Shown here: piece by piece, positions 54,640-63,912 of the stretch
Position numbering within the stretch: the first letter of the stretch is position 1
How the letters are laid out: each line of letters starts with the position of its first letter
Assembly: GCF_014041995.1 (NCBI RefSeq)
Contig: NZ_CP059492.1
Location: forward strand, 2,294,001 to 2,358,000
Length of the DNA stretch: 64,000 bases
Origin: Changpingibacter yushuensis
Lineage (GTDB): Bacteria > Actinomycetota > Actinomycetes > Actinomycetales > Actinomycetaceae
Direction: 5' to 3'
Program-made: the position numbers and the translations under genes
Notes under the pieces: model-generated
Told to the model about the DNA's origin: nothing
Seen by the model: only the letters and a program-made list of their open reading frames with translations
Databases searched by the model: none

Positions 54640-55581
54640 CTAGTCGTCACTTCGTTTGGCCAGGACGACGGCTAGCACAATGATGATGCCGCGAACCACT
54701 TGTTGTTGCGGACTCGATAGTCCGGCCAAGACAAGGCCGTTGTTGATCATCGCCATCAGGACTGCACCAGCGGCAGCCCCAGCGGCCGAACCTCGACCAC
54801 CCGACAATGCAGTACCGCCCAAAATGACAGCCGCGATGACATTCATCTCATCCCCGTTGCCCCACTGATACCGGCCAGACTGCAAGCGCCCTGCGTAAAG
54901 CATTCCCGCTATGGCCGCGCAGACCGATGATGCCATCATCACAGCGAATCGAATTCGGGGTACCTTAATCCCGGAATAGTTCGCAGCAATCGGGTTGGCC
55001 CCCACGGCGAGCGTATACTTGCCAAACCGTGTTCTGCTCAGGACCAAAACACCAAATACCAGGAAGACGAGGGCCCAAATAATCAACACAGGGAACTCCC
55101 CGATATCCCCTCCACCGAATATGAAGTTGTAGCTTTGGTTGAGAATAGGTTGCGGAGCAGAAGCGGTTATCCATTGCGCAATTCCGACTGCTACACCCAT
55201 CATCGCAAGCGTCACGAGAAACGACGGAATTCTCGCGAACGCAACGAGAAATCCATTAACGAAACCACACATAATGCCAACCGCGAGACCCGCTAGAACA
55301 CCTGGAATTATCCCGTAATTCGCAATGGCCATTGCGGTACAGACAGATGAGAGGCCGGCAATGGAACCAACTGATAGATCTATCTCCGCAGCGCCAATAA
55401 CGAACGTCATGGCCATCGCCATCACTACGATAATGGAAGATTGACGCAAAATATTTAGAAGATTCGAACCGCTGGTGAATCCTTTACTTGACAGGAAGAT
55501 CGAGAAGAAGATGAAGATCAATACAACACCGACATATACGATATTCTTTCGGAAGTCGAACTTCTTGAGTGTCGTTATCAT
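54640..55581 (-). CDS. Sugar ABC transporter permease (RbsC family)
   Basis: A 313-residue membrane protein with the BPD_transp_2 blocks AEIDLSVGSIAGLSSV, IPSFLVTLAMMGVAVG and AAVILGGTALSGGRGSAAGAAAG. The start ATG overlaps the ATPase stop as ATGA. It is the only permease of this system and probably works as a homodimer. Confidence 0.93.
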   Translation of the reverse strand: MITTLKKFDFRKNIVYVGVVLIFIFFSIFLSSKGFTSGSNLLNILRQSSIIVVMAMAMTFVIGAAEIDLSVGSIAGLSSVCTAMAIANYGIIPGVLAGLAVGIMCGFVNGFLVAFARIPSFLVTLAMMGVAVGIAQWITASAPQPILNQSYNFIFGGGDIGEFPVLIIWALVFLVFGVLVLSRTRFGKYTLAVGANPIAANYSGIKVPRIRFAVMMASSVCAAIAGMLYAGRLQSGRYQWGNGDEMNVIAAVILGGTALSGGRGSAAGAAAGAVLMAMINNGLVLAGLSSPQQQVVRGIIIVLAVVLAKRSDD

Positions 55582-57155
55582 AGCTCGTCCTCACTACCAA
55601 TACCCGTTCCAGTCTTTAAACCCGCATGTGTGATCGCAAGCATTAAATCTTCTTCAGTATCAATTTCATTTGCATCGACAGAACCCACCACGGTCCCAGC
55701 CTTCATGATGTAGTAGCGATCACATACGGAAATCATCTCTGGAAATTCTGATGAAATGAATAGCACTCCCTTTCCTTGATCCGCGTATCCAACAACTTCT
55801 TTCAGCACCTCGGTCTTAGTACCGATGTCGACGCCCGCAGTTGGCTCATCCATAATGAGGAGATCCGGCTCTCGACCAAGCCACTTAGCGATCACCACTT
55901 TCTGTTGATTACCTCCTGAAAGCCGGGACACCGGACCAGTGGCACGGTCAGCTTTGATTGCGAATCTATCCATAAGGCTTTCAGCCATTGCTTTGATCTT
56001 CTTATTGGACAACAATCCATATGAACGGCTCTCTCGTAGGCGATTCAGCGTCAGATTCTCCTGGACTGAGTGGCTAACAATCAGCCCTTGCTTGCGTCGG
56101 TCTTCCGGGACAAGAGCAACTCCTGAATTGATAGATGCTTGAGGATCTGACGGACTATACTTCATCTCCTTCAATTTGACAGTGCCCTTAGTAATCTTGT
56201 CGATTCCAAAAAGTGCGCGCGTAACCTCAGTTCTTCCTGAGCCCATCAGCCCCGCAAGTCCGACAACTTCGCCCTCGTTAATATGCAAGGTGACGTTGGA
56301 GATATGGTCCGTACTAACGTCACACATATCGAGTAAGAGACCTGATTTTCCGCTGATAGATTCGCGTTTCGCGAGAACTGACGCGCGATTTCCGGCAATC
56401 CCCCTTATGATCTCTTCATCGGTAATTGAGGCTAGTAACCGAGTCTTGTAGTTCTTGCCGTTGCGGAGGATAGTAATACGGTCCGCAATCTGCCGTATCT
56501 CATCCATACGATGAGATATGTAGATAACAGCGATACCCTGAGTCTTGAGATTCTCAATGATGTCAAATAGCTTTCGAATTTCGGCCGTTGAGAGTGCCGC
56601 TGTCGGTTCATCTAGTATCAGCACTTTAGTATTGGCTCTGATCGCCTTGGCGATCTCCGTCAATTGCCAGTATCCGGTTGAGAGAGTGCCTACTTCTGTG
56701 GTTGGTTCAACATCTACGCCTAGTCGCTCGAGTAGTTCCTGTGATCGTGCAATCATCGCTCTTTTGTCTAGGAAGACAGAATGGTCTAACGTTTCCGCAC
56801 CCATGAAGATGTTCTCCGCTACAGTCATGGTCGGCACCAGCGAGAATTCTTGGAAAACCATCCCAACCCCAGCCGTGCGCGCTGCCTCGATGGTCAGAGA
56901 ATCATATTCTTGACCATCAACTTGCACCGTTCCCGCATCCCGCGAGTAGACACCTCGCAGAATCTTCATTAACGTAGATTTTCCTGCACCGTTGCCTCCC
57001 GCGAGGGCATGGACTTCTCCGGGAAACACATCAAAGAAGACGTCGTCCAAAACAGATACGCCTGCGAACTGCTTGCAAATATGGCGCATATCCACAATTG
57101 GCAGAATTGACGCAGAGTCGTCTTTAGCATCTGCCGTCTTTGCTCGTCGTTCCAT
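55578..57155 (-). CDS. Sugar ABC transporter ATP-binding protein (RbsA type)
   Basis: A 525-residue two-domain ATPase. First domain: Walker A GGNGAGKSTLMKIL (the usual GENG has become GGNG) and LILDEPTAALS. Second: LSGGNQQKVVIAKWL and LLIMDEPTAGVD. It starts 6 nt after the binding-protein stop and overlaps the permease start. Confidence 0.94.
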   Translation of the reverse strand: MERRAKTADAKDDSASILPIVDMRHICKQFAGVSVLDDVFFDVFPGEVHALAGGNGAGKSTLMKILRGVYSRDAGTVQVDGQEYDSLTIEAARTAGVGMVFQEFSLVPTMTVAENIFMGAETLDHSVFLDKRAMIARSQELLERLGVDVEPTTEVGTLSTGYWQLTEIAKAIRANTKVLILDEPTAALSTAEIRKLFDIIENLKTQGIAVIYISHRMDEIRQIADRITILRNGKNYKTRLLASITDEEIIRGIAGNRASVLAKRESISGKSGLLLDMCDVSTDHISNVTLHINEGEVVGLAGLMGSGRTEVTRALFGIDKITKGTVKLKEMKYSPSDPQASINSGVALVPEDRRKQGLIVSHSVQENLTLNRLRESRSYGLLSNKKIKAMAESLMDRFAIKADRATGPVSRLSGGNQQKVVIAKWLGREPDLLIMDEPTAGVDIGTKTEVLKEVVGYADQGKGVLFISSEFPEMISVCDRYYIMKAGTVVGSVDANEIDTEEDLMLAITHAGLKTGTGIGSEDEL

Positions 57156-57160
57156 ATCAG

Positions 57161-58330
57161 CTACTTCATCAAATCCGCAACATCATCCGGAAGATCTGCA
57201 TGGTAGATCGTTTGCCACGCGTCAGCAAGATTGGTGCTAGTCACAGGAAGGGCTTGTAGTGCCACATACGATGGGTATTCCTTGCCTAACACGCGCGAAC
57301 CAGCAGCGATTGCCAGCTCCGTAACTCCTTGGTCGTACGGCCTCTGTGCAGACGTTCCAACGATAAGCTGATTCTGGGCCATAGCTACAGCCATAGAGTT
57401 ACCGAGGTCAATAGTTGAAATCATGAGATCGGTGCGCCCGGATTCCCGCGCTGCGGCCATAACACCCTCAGCTGGTACGTCCCATGGAGCCCAGAATCCC
57501 TTAAGATTAGGATTCTGTTGGATGATCGCCGCAGCGTCCTGCTGAGCATTGTCGACCGTTCCATCGTCTCCCTTAGCGGCAACAATCTCGATATTGGGAT
57601 AATCCTCCTCAATAGTCTTCTTGAATCCTTCGTAGCGTTGCTCGGTCACGAAGAAGTCTGCGTCATGATAAATCGCCGCAATCTGGCCCTCTCCACCGAT
57701 AGATTCGGCAAGGATGTGAGCGGACGCTACACCGTTGCCGTAATTGTCCGCTGAAACCACCGACACATAATCTTCACCAGCGACTAGGCCGTTTGCTGGC
57801 TGATCCATAAAGACCAAAGTCGTGCCAGATTCGGCAACCTTCTTGTATTCATCTGCCGTGGCGGTTGCATCAGTGGGAATCGACAAGATAATGTCCGGAT
57901 CCTGCGCGAGGACAGTCTCAAGGTTGGTAACTTGCTTGTCTGGCTTGAAATCAGCACCAGTTATCGAGATGATTTCGATGCCGAGCTTCTCTGCCTCTGC
58001 TTCAATGCCGGCAACCTGTGCGTTATACCAATCGTTGCCATCATAGTGAAAAACAAGTGCCGCAGTAAGCCCAGCATCCTTAATCTGCTGGATTTCGTCG
58101 TCGGTAAGATCCGCCACATCCGCAGAAGCCGCTTCTTCACCATTTGCACCCGTTGACATCACTTTGCCTTCAACTGCCCGCTCGGCAACCTCGAGAGCCT
58201 GCGCGCTAACTTCTGAAGAATCTGCGCTCGACGAAGTCGTTCCCCCGCCAGAACAAGCTGCCATGCTCATCACTATTGTTGTGCCACATACTATGGCCGT
58301 CAAAGGTCTGATTTTCCGAAAATGCCCCAT
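57161..58330 (-). CDS. Sugar ABC transporter binding lipoprotein (RbsB-like)
   Basis: A 389-residue Peripla_BP_4-type lipoprotein. Lipobox MAAC near residue 26 is followed by a Gly/Ser/Thr tether. The binding domain shows ALVFHYDGNDWYNAQVAGIEAEAEKLGIEI and VFMDQPANGLVAGEDY. Strong AAGGAG ribosome site. First gene of a minus-strand operon reaching to the LacI gene at 50448. With GH35 downstream, a galactose-containing saccharide is the likely ligand. Confidence 0.92.
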   Translation of the reverse strand: MGHFRKIRPLTAIVCGTTIVMSMAACSGGGTTSSSADSSEVSAQALEVAERAVEGKVMSTGANGEEAASADVADLTDDEIQQIKDAGLTAALVFHYDGNDWYNAQVAGIEAEAEKLGIEIISITGADFKPDKQVTNLETVLAQDPDIILSIPTDATATADEYKKVAESGTTLVFMDQPANGLVAGEDYVSVVSADNYGNGVASAHILAESIGGEGQIAAIYHDADFFVTEQRYEGFKKTIEEDYPNIEIVAAKGDDGTVDNAQQDAAAIIQQNPNLKGFWAPWDVPAEGVMAAARESGRTDLMISTIDLGNSMAVAMAQNQLIVGTSAQRPYDQGVTELAIAAGSRVLGKEYPSYVALQALPVTSTNLADAWQTIYHADLPDDVADLMK

Positions 58331-58431
58331 TGCATAACTCCTTAAATCTCGCCGAGCAATACTGAAAAGAACACTCAGCGCTTAACAACGTTCACTGTTG
58401 TCACTATCCGCACAGTCACTTATAAGACCCG

Positions 58432-58447
58432 ATGAAAAGGTTTTCAT
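58432..58447 (-). promoter_or_regulatory. LacI-type operator candidate upstream of the ABC/galactosidase operon
   Basis: ATGAAAAGGTTTTCAT, perfect 7-bp arms around GG, about 100 bp upstream of the binding-protein start and just upstream of a TTATAAG -10-like element (58419-58425 on the minus strand). Probable target of the LacI protein at 50448-51461. Confidence 0.6.
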
Positions 58448-58634
58448 GACTGTGGATATGATTTTACACACCAACAATCTCCGAATGGATGGGTGTGAGT
58501 AGGCTCACACTTGGTCGGCAATCGCGTGGAGAAGAGGAATTACTTGACTCCGAACTGGAATTCGTGGCTGAGCATGACAACATCCCTGCGCTTTCACTCA
58601 TCTGTGCATGCCATGAGGGAATCCTGCGCTCATC

Positions 58635-58680
58635 TATGATCCGTTGGTCCGCACGTTTATGATCCGTTGGTCCGCACGTT
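58635..58680. repeat. Perfect 23-bp tandem duplication
   Basis: Two exact copies, 58635-58657 and 58658-58680, begin TATGATCCGTTGG. They lie in the gene-free stretch 58331-59187 between the ABC operon and the antiporter fragment, next to a decayed transposase. Possibly a trace of a transposition or excision event. Confidence 0.85.
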
Positions 58681-58779
58681 CGCCATCCGTAGGAACGACA
58701 CAGCCGCTAACGACTGTTTCCATGAATACATGGCTATCCCGGAATAGATCAGCAGTCACTACCTAAATCAGAAAGAACG

Positions 58780-59110
58780 CACAGTGATCGTGTTGAGGTA
58801 CGAACCTACGGCTCACTACGCACCATCGCCCAGCGGGCGGGACGCAATGCCCGATGTCCGGCCGCGAGATCACCGCGAACCAGAACTCCCTGACACCAGC
58901 TAATACCAACCACACCAAGCAAGCGCTCGAGCGCGAGCCTTGCCCACCCGAAACCCGCGAAAATCGACACGATAACACAACCGTTTGAAAAGAGTCGAGC
59001 CAAACTCCTCGCGCAATGGTTGCCGAAGCAGATCACTGCTTGGCAGACACGCGAGTAACCAGACAGTAGCGCCGTGGATATAGCCCAGCAACAATCTACT
59101 AGGCCACCAC
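58780..59110 (+). pseudogene. Decayed IS30-family transposase remnant
   Basis: Conceptual translation across stops and at least one frame change gives IS30-like stretches. These are RTYGSLRTIAQRAGRN (helix-turn-helix-like), then LAHPKPAKIDT and AKLLAQWLPKQITAWQTRE, resembling the KPAKL...RWSPEQIAGRLRREFPD region of IS30 transposases. No open frame survives. The rest of 58331-59187 shows only the operator and tandem repeat listed. Confidence 0.45.
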
Positions 59111-59187
59111 AACCTCGTATATCGCCCAACTCTTCACCACGGCGGCATTACGAATAGCACGACCGTCACCCATAAGAACTGTATCCA

Positions 59188-60594
59188 CTAGTCACCGGCG
59201 TTGAGGAATGGTGCCTGCTGCATTTCGAGCACTATTTGCTGCGCATCCAGGTTCGCTAGGGCGCTCTGCAGTAATGACGCCTCAAAGGTGTGATCGTCGC
59301 GGATATGAAGTAGTTGGGTTCGTCGAGCAACAATCGTACCCAGCTCAGTGTCATCCTTGGGCTGTGCCCGTTCCATGTATTCCTCAGCAGCGGCGTCGAG
59401 AAGAGATTGAAGGTCGTCTGCATCTGCTTGGACTTGCTCTGGAGAAGATCCTGGCGTGGGTTTCACCCATACCACGAATTGCTTGAGTGTCCCGCCTTGA
59501 ATGAGGAGCGAGAATCCTGCTACGAGAAACGCAATGAGAACAAGGTAGGACCGTTGAGGTGTATTGGCCGGAAGGCTCTGTGCCGCCGCGACCGTTATCG
59601 CGCCGCGCATACCCGCCCATACGACGACGGCGCCGTCGCGCTCCGTTAGCGGTGAAGCCAAGAAGTACTCAGTATCGGCCAGCGTGCGGGTCAATCGGCT
59701 CCGTAACTGCCCAATGGTCAAAGTTCGCTTGCGCGTTCGAGTTAACCATCGCCGGCGTATTGTGTATCGCCCTGGCAGGTGCTCCTCAAGCTGAGCACGT
59801 TGCTGGTTCGTCACTGCGCCGTCAGGAAGCTCCCCCGTCTGTCTGACGCTCTCAAGGGCCTCCTTCACACCGTCGCCAGCAAGAACCTCTTGGAAGAGCT
59901 CCAGCTTTGGCTTCATCTTGGATTGACGCAGTGAGCGCCGCCGGAGTATTGCCAACAAAGGCGCAACAAACAACGCACGAATAGCCAAACTACCCACAAG
60001 AGCGATCAATGCAATCGCGACGGCCCTGCCGACTACTTCCAAGTTGTGGGTGGGTAAATCCTCTAGAAGCGTGTGGAACTGGAGCCCCATCGTCAGGAAG
60101 ACAACGCCCTCAAGAATGAATTCGATGGTTGCCCAGGTTTGGGCATCTGAGGTACGTTGCTGCGGAGAAAAGTGCTTTGCAGCGCCTTGTCCACTTACTA
60201 GCCCCGCAACTACTGCCGCCACCAAGCCCGACGCTTCCAATTGCTCGGCCGGTACCATCGCAACAAACGGAACGACGAGGGAGAGCGTCGTCGTCGCAAT
60301 CGTATTTGTCCGGTTTCGCCGCACACACAGATTCAATCGCCCGACGACGTAGCCGATCGCTGCGGCCATCACAACAGAGTAGACGACCATCCCGACCACG
60401 CCCCACAAGCTGAAGGCGGTCGCGGCAGCAGTAATTGCCGTACGAAGCATGACCAATGCAGTCGCATCATTGAGAAGCCCTTCACCCTCAAGGATGGCAA
60501 CTATTCGCGGTGAGACCCCCGTGGATTTGACGATGGACGTCGCAACCGCATCGGTTGGGCTCAAGACGGCACCCAACACGATCGGGTTAAAGGC
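59188..60594 (-). pseudogene. Na+/H+ antiporter (CPA1/NhaP type), 5'-truncated at IS-B
   Basis: An in-frame remainder of about 465 codons. It contains the antiporter core LGAVLSPTDAVATS and EGEGLLNDATALVMLR, later membrane helices, and a long cytosolic C-terminal domain typical of CPA1 exchangers. The first membrane helices expected before residue 1 are missing: a TAG at 60595-60597 and the IS-B boundary at 60600 end the frame. A GTG at 60579 could start a fragment, but an exchanger lacking its first helices is unlikely to work. In the intact family it expels Na+ in exchange for H+. Confidence 0.85.
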
Positions 60595-60599
60595 CTAAA

Positions 60600-62073
60600 G
60601 GGGGTCTGGACTGTTTTCCGTATCTTTTCGGGAGGCTTGTATGAGGGTTGTGTATTCAGCTGAGCAGAAGCGTGTGGCTGTGGCGACGTTCCGTAGGTTG
60701 GGTTCGTATGTCAAGACGATCCGGAAGTTGGGGTATCCGTCTCGTCATGTGCTCCATGATTGGGTGCATCAGTCTCGTCGAGGTCGCAAACCGGTCGTGA
60801 AGAGGCAGCCTGCCCGCCACTATCCATGGACTGTTAAGTTGAGCGCCGTGGAGCGGATGAATGCTGGCCAATCAGTTAAAGACATTGCTGGGGATCTCGG
60901 CATTGTTAACCATATGCTGTTGTATAAGTGGATGCGGCTATGGAACCAAGAAGGTGAGCGGGCCCTGATGACTAGACGTGAGAAACGCGAGGCTGATGGG
61001 TTAGCCACTCGAGCTCAACTAGAGAAGTCATTGCCGGATGATCCTGACGAGTTGCGTCGTTTGGCGGCCAGGCTTCTAGTGGAAAAGCATGTGTTGGAAC
61101 ACGAGCTTGATCTGGTAAAAAAAGACGGGGGCGTCATCCCGGGACAACTGTCGAACCTGAACAAGACACGCATCATTGACCGGTTGCGTGCTCGTCTTCC
61201 TTTCGTGATGCTGCTGGAGGCGTGCGCGATCTCGGCCAGTAGCTACCACTATTGTCGGGGTGTGCTTGAACGTCCCGACAAGTATGGCGAGCTCGCTGGC
61301 AGGATTGAGAAGATTGCTGGCGATTCGGGCTTTACGTATGGTTCTGCACGGGTCTGGCTCAAACTCAAGCGTCTTGGGGTGACTGTTTCTGAGAAGGTTG
61401 TTCGTCGCTTGATGAAAGAACATCAGATCCCGGTTTATTACGCTCACCGCAAGCGTCGCTATTCCAGTTATGAGGGAGAGACAAGCCCGGCCCCAGATGA
61501 TCACGTCAAGAGGAATTTTCATGCTGATGAGCCTGACAGACTATGGCTCACTGATGTCAGTGAGTTTGCTGCTTCGGACGCCAAGGTCTATCTCAGCCCG
61601 ATGATTGATTGCTGTGATGGGAAAGTGGTGGCGTGGCAGACGAGTCGACGACCGGACAAGGTGATGACGCAGTCGATGCTGGAAGCTGCGATCGCGAGTT
61701 TGCCTACCGAGCGCCACGACGCTTTACGTGATGATAAGGAAGCTATCCCACTGATTATTCATAGCGATCGTGGTGGACATTACCGGAGCGCTGAATGGAT
61801 CGAGACCACGAAGGCTGCTGGGATCACCCGCTCGATGGGAAGGAAGGGATGTAGTCCCGATAACGCGGCCTGTGAAGGATTCTTCGGACGTATGAAAACG
61901 GAAATGTTCTACGGTCACACCTGGACCAGTGCCGCACAGCTCGAGACGGCAATCAATGATTACCTTATCTTCTATAACACAGAGCGCTTGAAAACATCCC
62001 TTGGAGGCACCATCCAAGAAAACCGTGACAAAATGGAGAAACCAGAACCATCCAGAAAACAGTCCTGACCCCC
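60600..62073 (+). mobile_element. IS-B, complete IS3-family insertion sequence
   Basis: About 1474 bp bounded by inverted repeats. The left end starts GGGGGTCTGGACTGTTTTC and the right end is GAAAACAGTCCTGACCCCC (one mismatch over 19 bp). One transposase gene fills it. Flanks are an antiporter fragment on the left and an IS1249-like remnant on the right. No target duplication is recognisable, so the flanks have been rearranged. Confidence 0.9.
60641..62068 (+). CDS. IS-B transposase (IS3 family, single ORF)
   Basis: A 475-residue transposase. Two N-terminal helix-turn-helix regions (YSAEQKRVAVATFRRLG; WTVKLSAVERMNAGQSVKDIAGDLGI), an HTH_21-like segment (GSARVWLKLKRLGVTVS) and an rve DDE domain. 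The Asp residues are in WLTDVSEF and IHSDRGGHYRS, and the Glu in SPDNAACEGFFGRMKTE. Most IS3 elements make OrfAB by -1 frameshift at an A-tract. Here an A7 tract (61117-61123, codon about 160) sits at the usual orfA/orfB junction, but the frame is continuous. Confidence 0.92.
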   Translation: MRVVYSAEQKRVAVATFRRLGSYVKTIRKLGYPSRHVLHDWVHQSRRGRKPVVKRQPARHYPWTVKLSAVERMNAGQSVKDIAGDLGIVNHMLLYKWMRLWNQEGERALMTRREKREADGLATRAQLEKSLPDDPDELRRLAARLLVEKHVLEHELDLVKKDGGVIPGQLSNLNKTRIIDRLRARLPFVMLLEACAISASSYHYCRGVLERPDKYGELAGRIEKIAGDSGFTYGSARVWLKLKRLGVTVSEKVVRRLMKEHQIPVYYAHRKRRYSSYEGETSPAPDDHVKRNFHADEPDRLWLTDVSEFAASDAKVYLSPMIDCCDGKVVAWQTSRRPDKVMTQSMLEAAIASLPTERHDALRDDKEAIPLIIHSDRGGHYRSAEWIETTKAAGITRSMGRKGCSPDNAACEGFFGRMKTEMFYGHTWTSAAQLETAINDYLIFYNTERLKTSLGGTIQENRDKMEKPEPSRKQS

Positions 62074-62106
62074 AAAAGTGTGTAATGTCTGGGCGTGTTG
62101 TGGGTG

Positions 62107-62580
62107 TTATTTTGATCTGCCGGCCCATCCTTTTCGGGCCCAGAGGCCTTCTTCGGCGGTGAGGGCGGTGCCGTAGCGTTGCGGTCCGTCGGGTGTGGCT
62201 GGTGGTGTCTTTTCGGGGATGACTTGTCGTTGGGGTCTTCCGGCTTGATCCCAATCAGTCAGTATCTGGCGCGCAGGCGTAGGGAATTCGCTGTGGTGGT
62301 AGCAATACCAATCGATCGCAGCGATCATGTGGGGCTGGGATAGTCCCCGGTGATAGAGCAATACGAGTCGGAGACTGTTGTTGAAAGACTCGAACGGGTT
62401 GGTGGTCCGCTCCCGGGCTGGCTCGAATTCAAGGAAAGAAAACAGGTGACCTTTGCCGTACAGGGAGGCTAAGCGACGATAGACTCTACGGTCACGTTCA
62501 TGGGTGTACCACCATGTTTGATTCTTCCGACGTTGGCCGGCAGGGACGTCTCTCGCCCAGGTGCGTTCTGTGAAATAGTC
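62107..62580 (-). pseudogene. IS1249-like transposase, C-terminal fragment
   Basis: About 157 codons matching the C-terminal part of actinobacterial IS1249/IS256-type transposases (WWYTHERDRRVYRRL; TTNPFESFNNSLRLVLLYHRGLSQPHMIAAIDWYCYHHSE). The frame opens only because it runs from the IS-A end at 62581, so the N-terminal two-thirds are gone. Non-functional. Confidence 0.7.
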
Positions 62581-62624
62581 TGTCAAGTCTCGGGTTTTGT
62601 GGAGGGTGGGCGTGTGATCGTTTG

Positions 62625-63572
62625 TTAGGCCGCGAGGTTCGCGGTCTGGGTGGTCCAGTATTCGGTTTCGATCTCGGTGGGTGTCTTGTAGTTCAGCATG
62701 GAGTGGATACGCTCATTGTTGAACCATCCAACCCATTCGGCGGTTGCTTTCTCGACGTCATCGATACCCTCCCAGGGACCATCGAGATGGATCAACTCCG
62801 CCTTGTACAACGAGTTCAGAGCCTCGGCCATCGCATTATCATAGGAGTCGCTGGACCCCACGGACGCCACAGCGCGAGCTTGTTCGAGTTCTTGGGTATA
62901 GCGCACGGCTCGATATTGGACTCCGCGGTCGCTGTGATGGGTCAACCCGGTGACGTTCTGACCTGCCCGACGGCGGGCGAACAGTCCCATCTTCAACGCA
63001 TCGAGCGCCAAGTCCGTATACATACGTTTTGAGGTCTGCCAGCCAACGATCATTCGAGAGAACACGTCGAGGATGAAAGCGACATACACCCAGCCTGTCA
63101 TCGTTCGGACATAGGTTATATCTGCGACCCAAATTCTATTGGGCCCATCAGCGCAGAATTCACGTTTGACGAGGTCGGCTGGCCGTAGTGTTTCCGGTGC
63201 TGGCCGTGTGGTGCGGGGATACTTTCCCCGCACCACACCACGGATGACAAGCTCGCGACATAGCCGCTCGATGGTGCACCGTGCAACGACAGTGCCCTGA
63301 CGATTCAACTCGGCATGGATCTTGCGAATCCCGTACACCCGCATACGGGGATGAGCGTGGATGGTCATGATCTGCTCTTTCAACTCCCCATCACGCACAG
63401 CCCGCGCCGATGGCGGCCGTGAGAGGTGGGCGTAGTAGGTCGATGGGGCGATCTTGACACCGAAATCGTCCGTGAGGACGCGGCAGATCGGTTCGATTCC
63501 CCAGCGATGCTTGTGCTCGTCGATGAAACGGACGATTAGCTCTGTGGGCGGTCGAACTCCGCCGCGAAAAAA
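62625..63572 (-). CDS. IS-A transposase orfB (frameshift product)
   Basis: IS3-family catalytic ORF read after -1 slippage at T-TTT-TTC. It begins ...TELIVRFIDEHKHRWGIEPICRVLTDDFG and holds HTH_21-like and rve domains: first Asp in WVADITYV, second in THHSDRGVQY, Glu near YDNAMAEALNSLYKAEL. It ends with the family tail WFNNERIHSMLNYKTPTEIE. The first in-frame Met (63398) lies well inside the protein, supporting synthesis as an OrfAB fusion. Confidence 0.88.
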   Translation of the reverse strand, partial: FFRGGVRPPTELIVRFIDEHKHRWGIEPICRVLTDDFGVKIAPSTYYAHLSRPPSARAVRDGELKEQIMTIHAHPRMRVYGIRKIHAELNRQGTVVARCTIERLCRELVIRGVVRGKYPRTTRPAPETLRPADLVKREFCADGPNRIWVADITYVRTMTGWVYVAFILDVFSRMIVGWQTSKRMYTDLALDALKMGLFARRRAGQNVTGLTHHSDRGVQYRAVRYTQELEQARAVASVGSSDSYDNAMAEALNSLYKAELIHLDGPWEGIDDVEKATAEWVGWFNNERIHSMLNYKTPTEIETEYWTTQTANLAA

Positions 63573-63847
63573 GCCGCAGCGGACTTGAGGATGCTATTAG
63601 ACCGGCGTAGTTCCCGGTTCTCTTTTTCCAACCGGCGAATCCTGGCAGTCGTGTCCTCACTACCGATAGGTAGTTCGCTCTCTTCGGCCCTGCGGACCCA
63701 GGTTCGCAGTGTCTCCTTGTGCACCCCGCACTGCTCCGCGATTCGCGTGATCGCCCCGCTACGGGTATCGGGATCCTTCCGGGCCTCCACAGCAAGCCGA
63801 GTCGCCCTTACACGCAGCTCCTCAGGATACTTCGATGATGCTGGCAT
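63536..63847 (-). CDS. IS-A transposase orfA
   Basis: A 103-residue DNA-binding subunit identical to 50002-50313: helix-turn-helix near 36-58, leucine zipper near 68-90. The stop follows 28 nt past the slippery sequence, leaving the usual orfA/orfB overlap. Confidence 0.9.
   Translation of the reverse strand: MPASSKYPEELRVRATRLAVEARKDPDTRSGAITRIAEQCGVHKETLRTWVRRAEESELPIGSEDTTARIRRLEKENRELRRSNSILKSAAAFFAAEFDRPQS
63566..63572 (-). other. Programmed -1 frameshift site of IS-A
   Basis: Heptamer T-TTT-TTC in the orfA frame (GCT TTT TTC). Slipping one base back gives continuous orfB sequence, whose conserved TELIVRFIDEHKHRWG starts within 30 nt. The same site is in copy 1 at 50032-50038. Confidence 0.75.
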
Positions 63848-63912
63848 AATTCAGTGTCCTATCCTTGATACGGGATCAACCGCTCACCCTCTATCAAACC
63901 AGAGACATTTCA

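Larger units (their letters stand above)
62581..63912 (-). mobile_element. IS-A, complete copy (IS3 family)
   Basis: About 1332 bp. Terminal repeats are TGTCAAGTCTCGGGTTT (62581) and, on the minus strand from 63912, TGAAATGTCTCTGGTTT, similar but imperfect. It contains orfA and orfB. The left neighbour is an IS1249-like remnant and the right neighbour an IS-B fragment, with no target duplication, so the element sits at a recombination joint rather than a simple insertion. Confidence 0.88.

Noticed and set aside
50448-58330. Lactose operon label for the galactosidase cluster
   Set aside because: The transporter is RbsABC-type rather than a lactose permease and the glycosidase linkage is unknown, so a specific substrate name would be unsupported.
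60600-62073. A target-site duplication around IS-B
   Set aside because: Left flank CCTAAA and right flank AAAAGT share A-rich bases only; no convincing flush duplication, and the flanks belong to different remnants.
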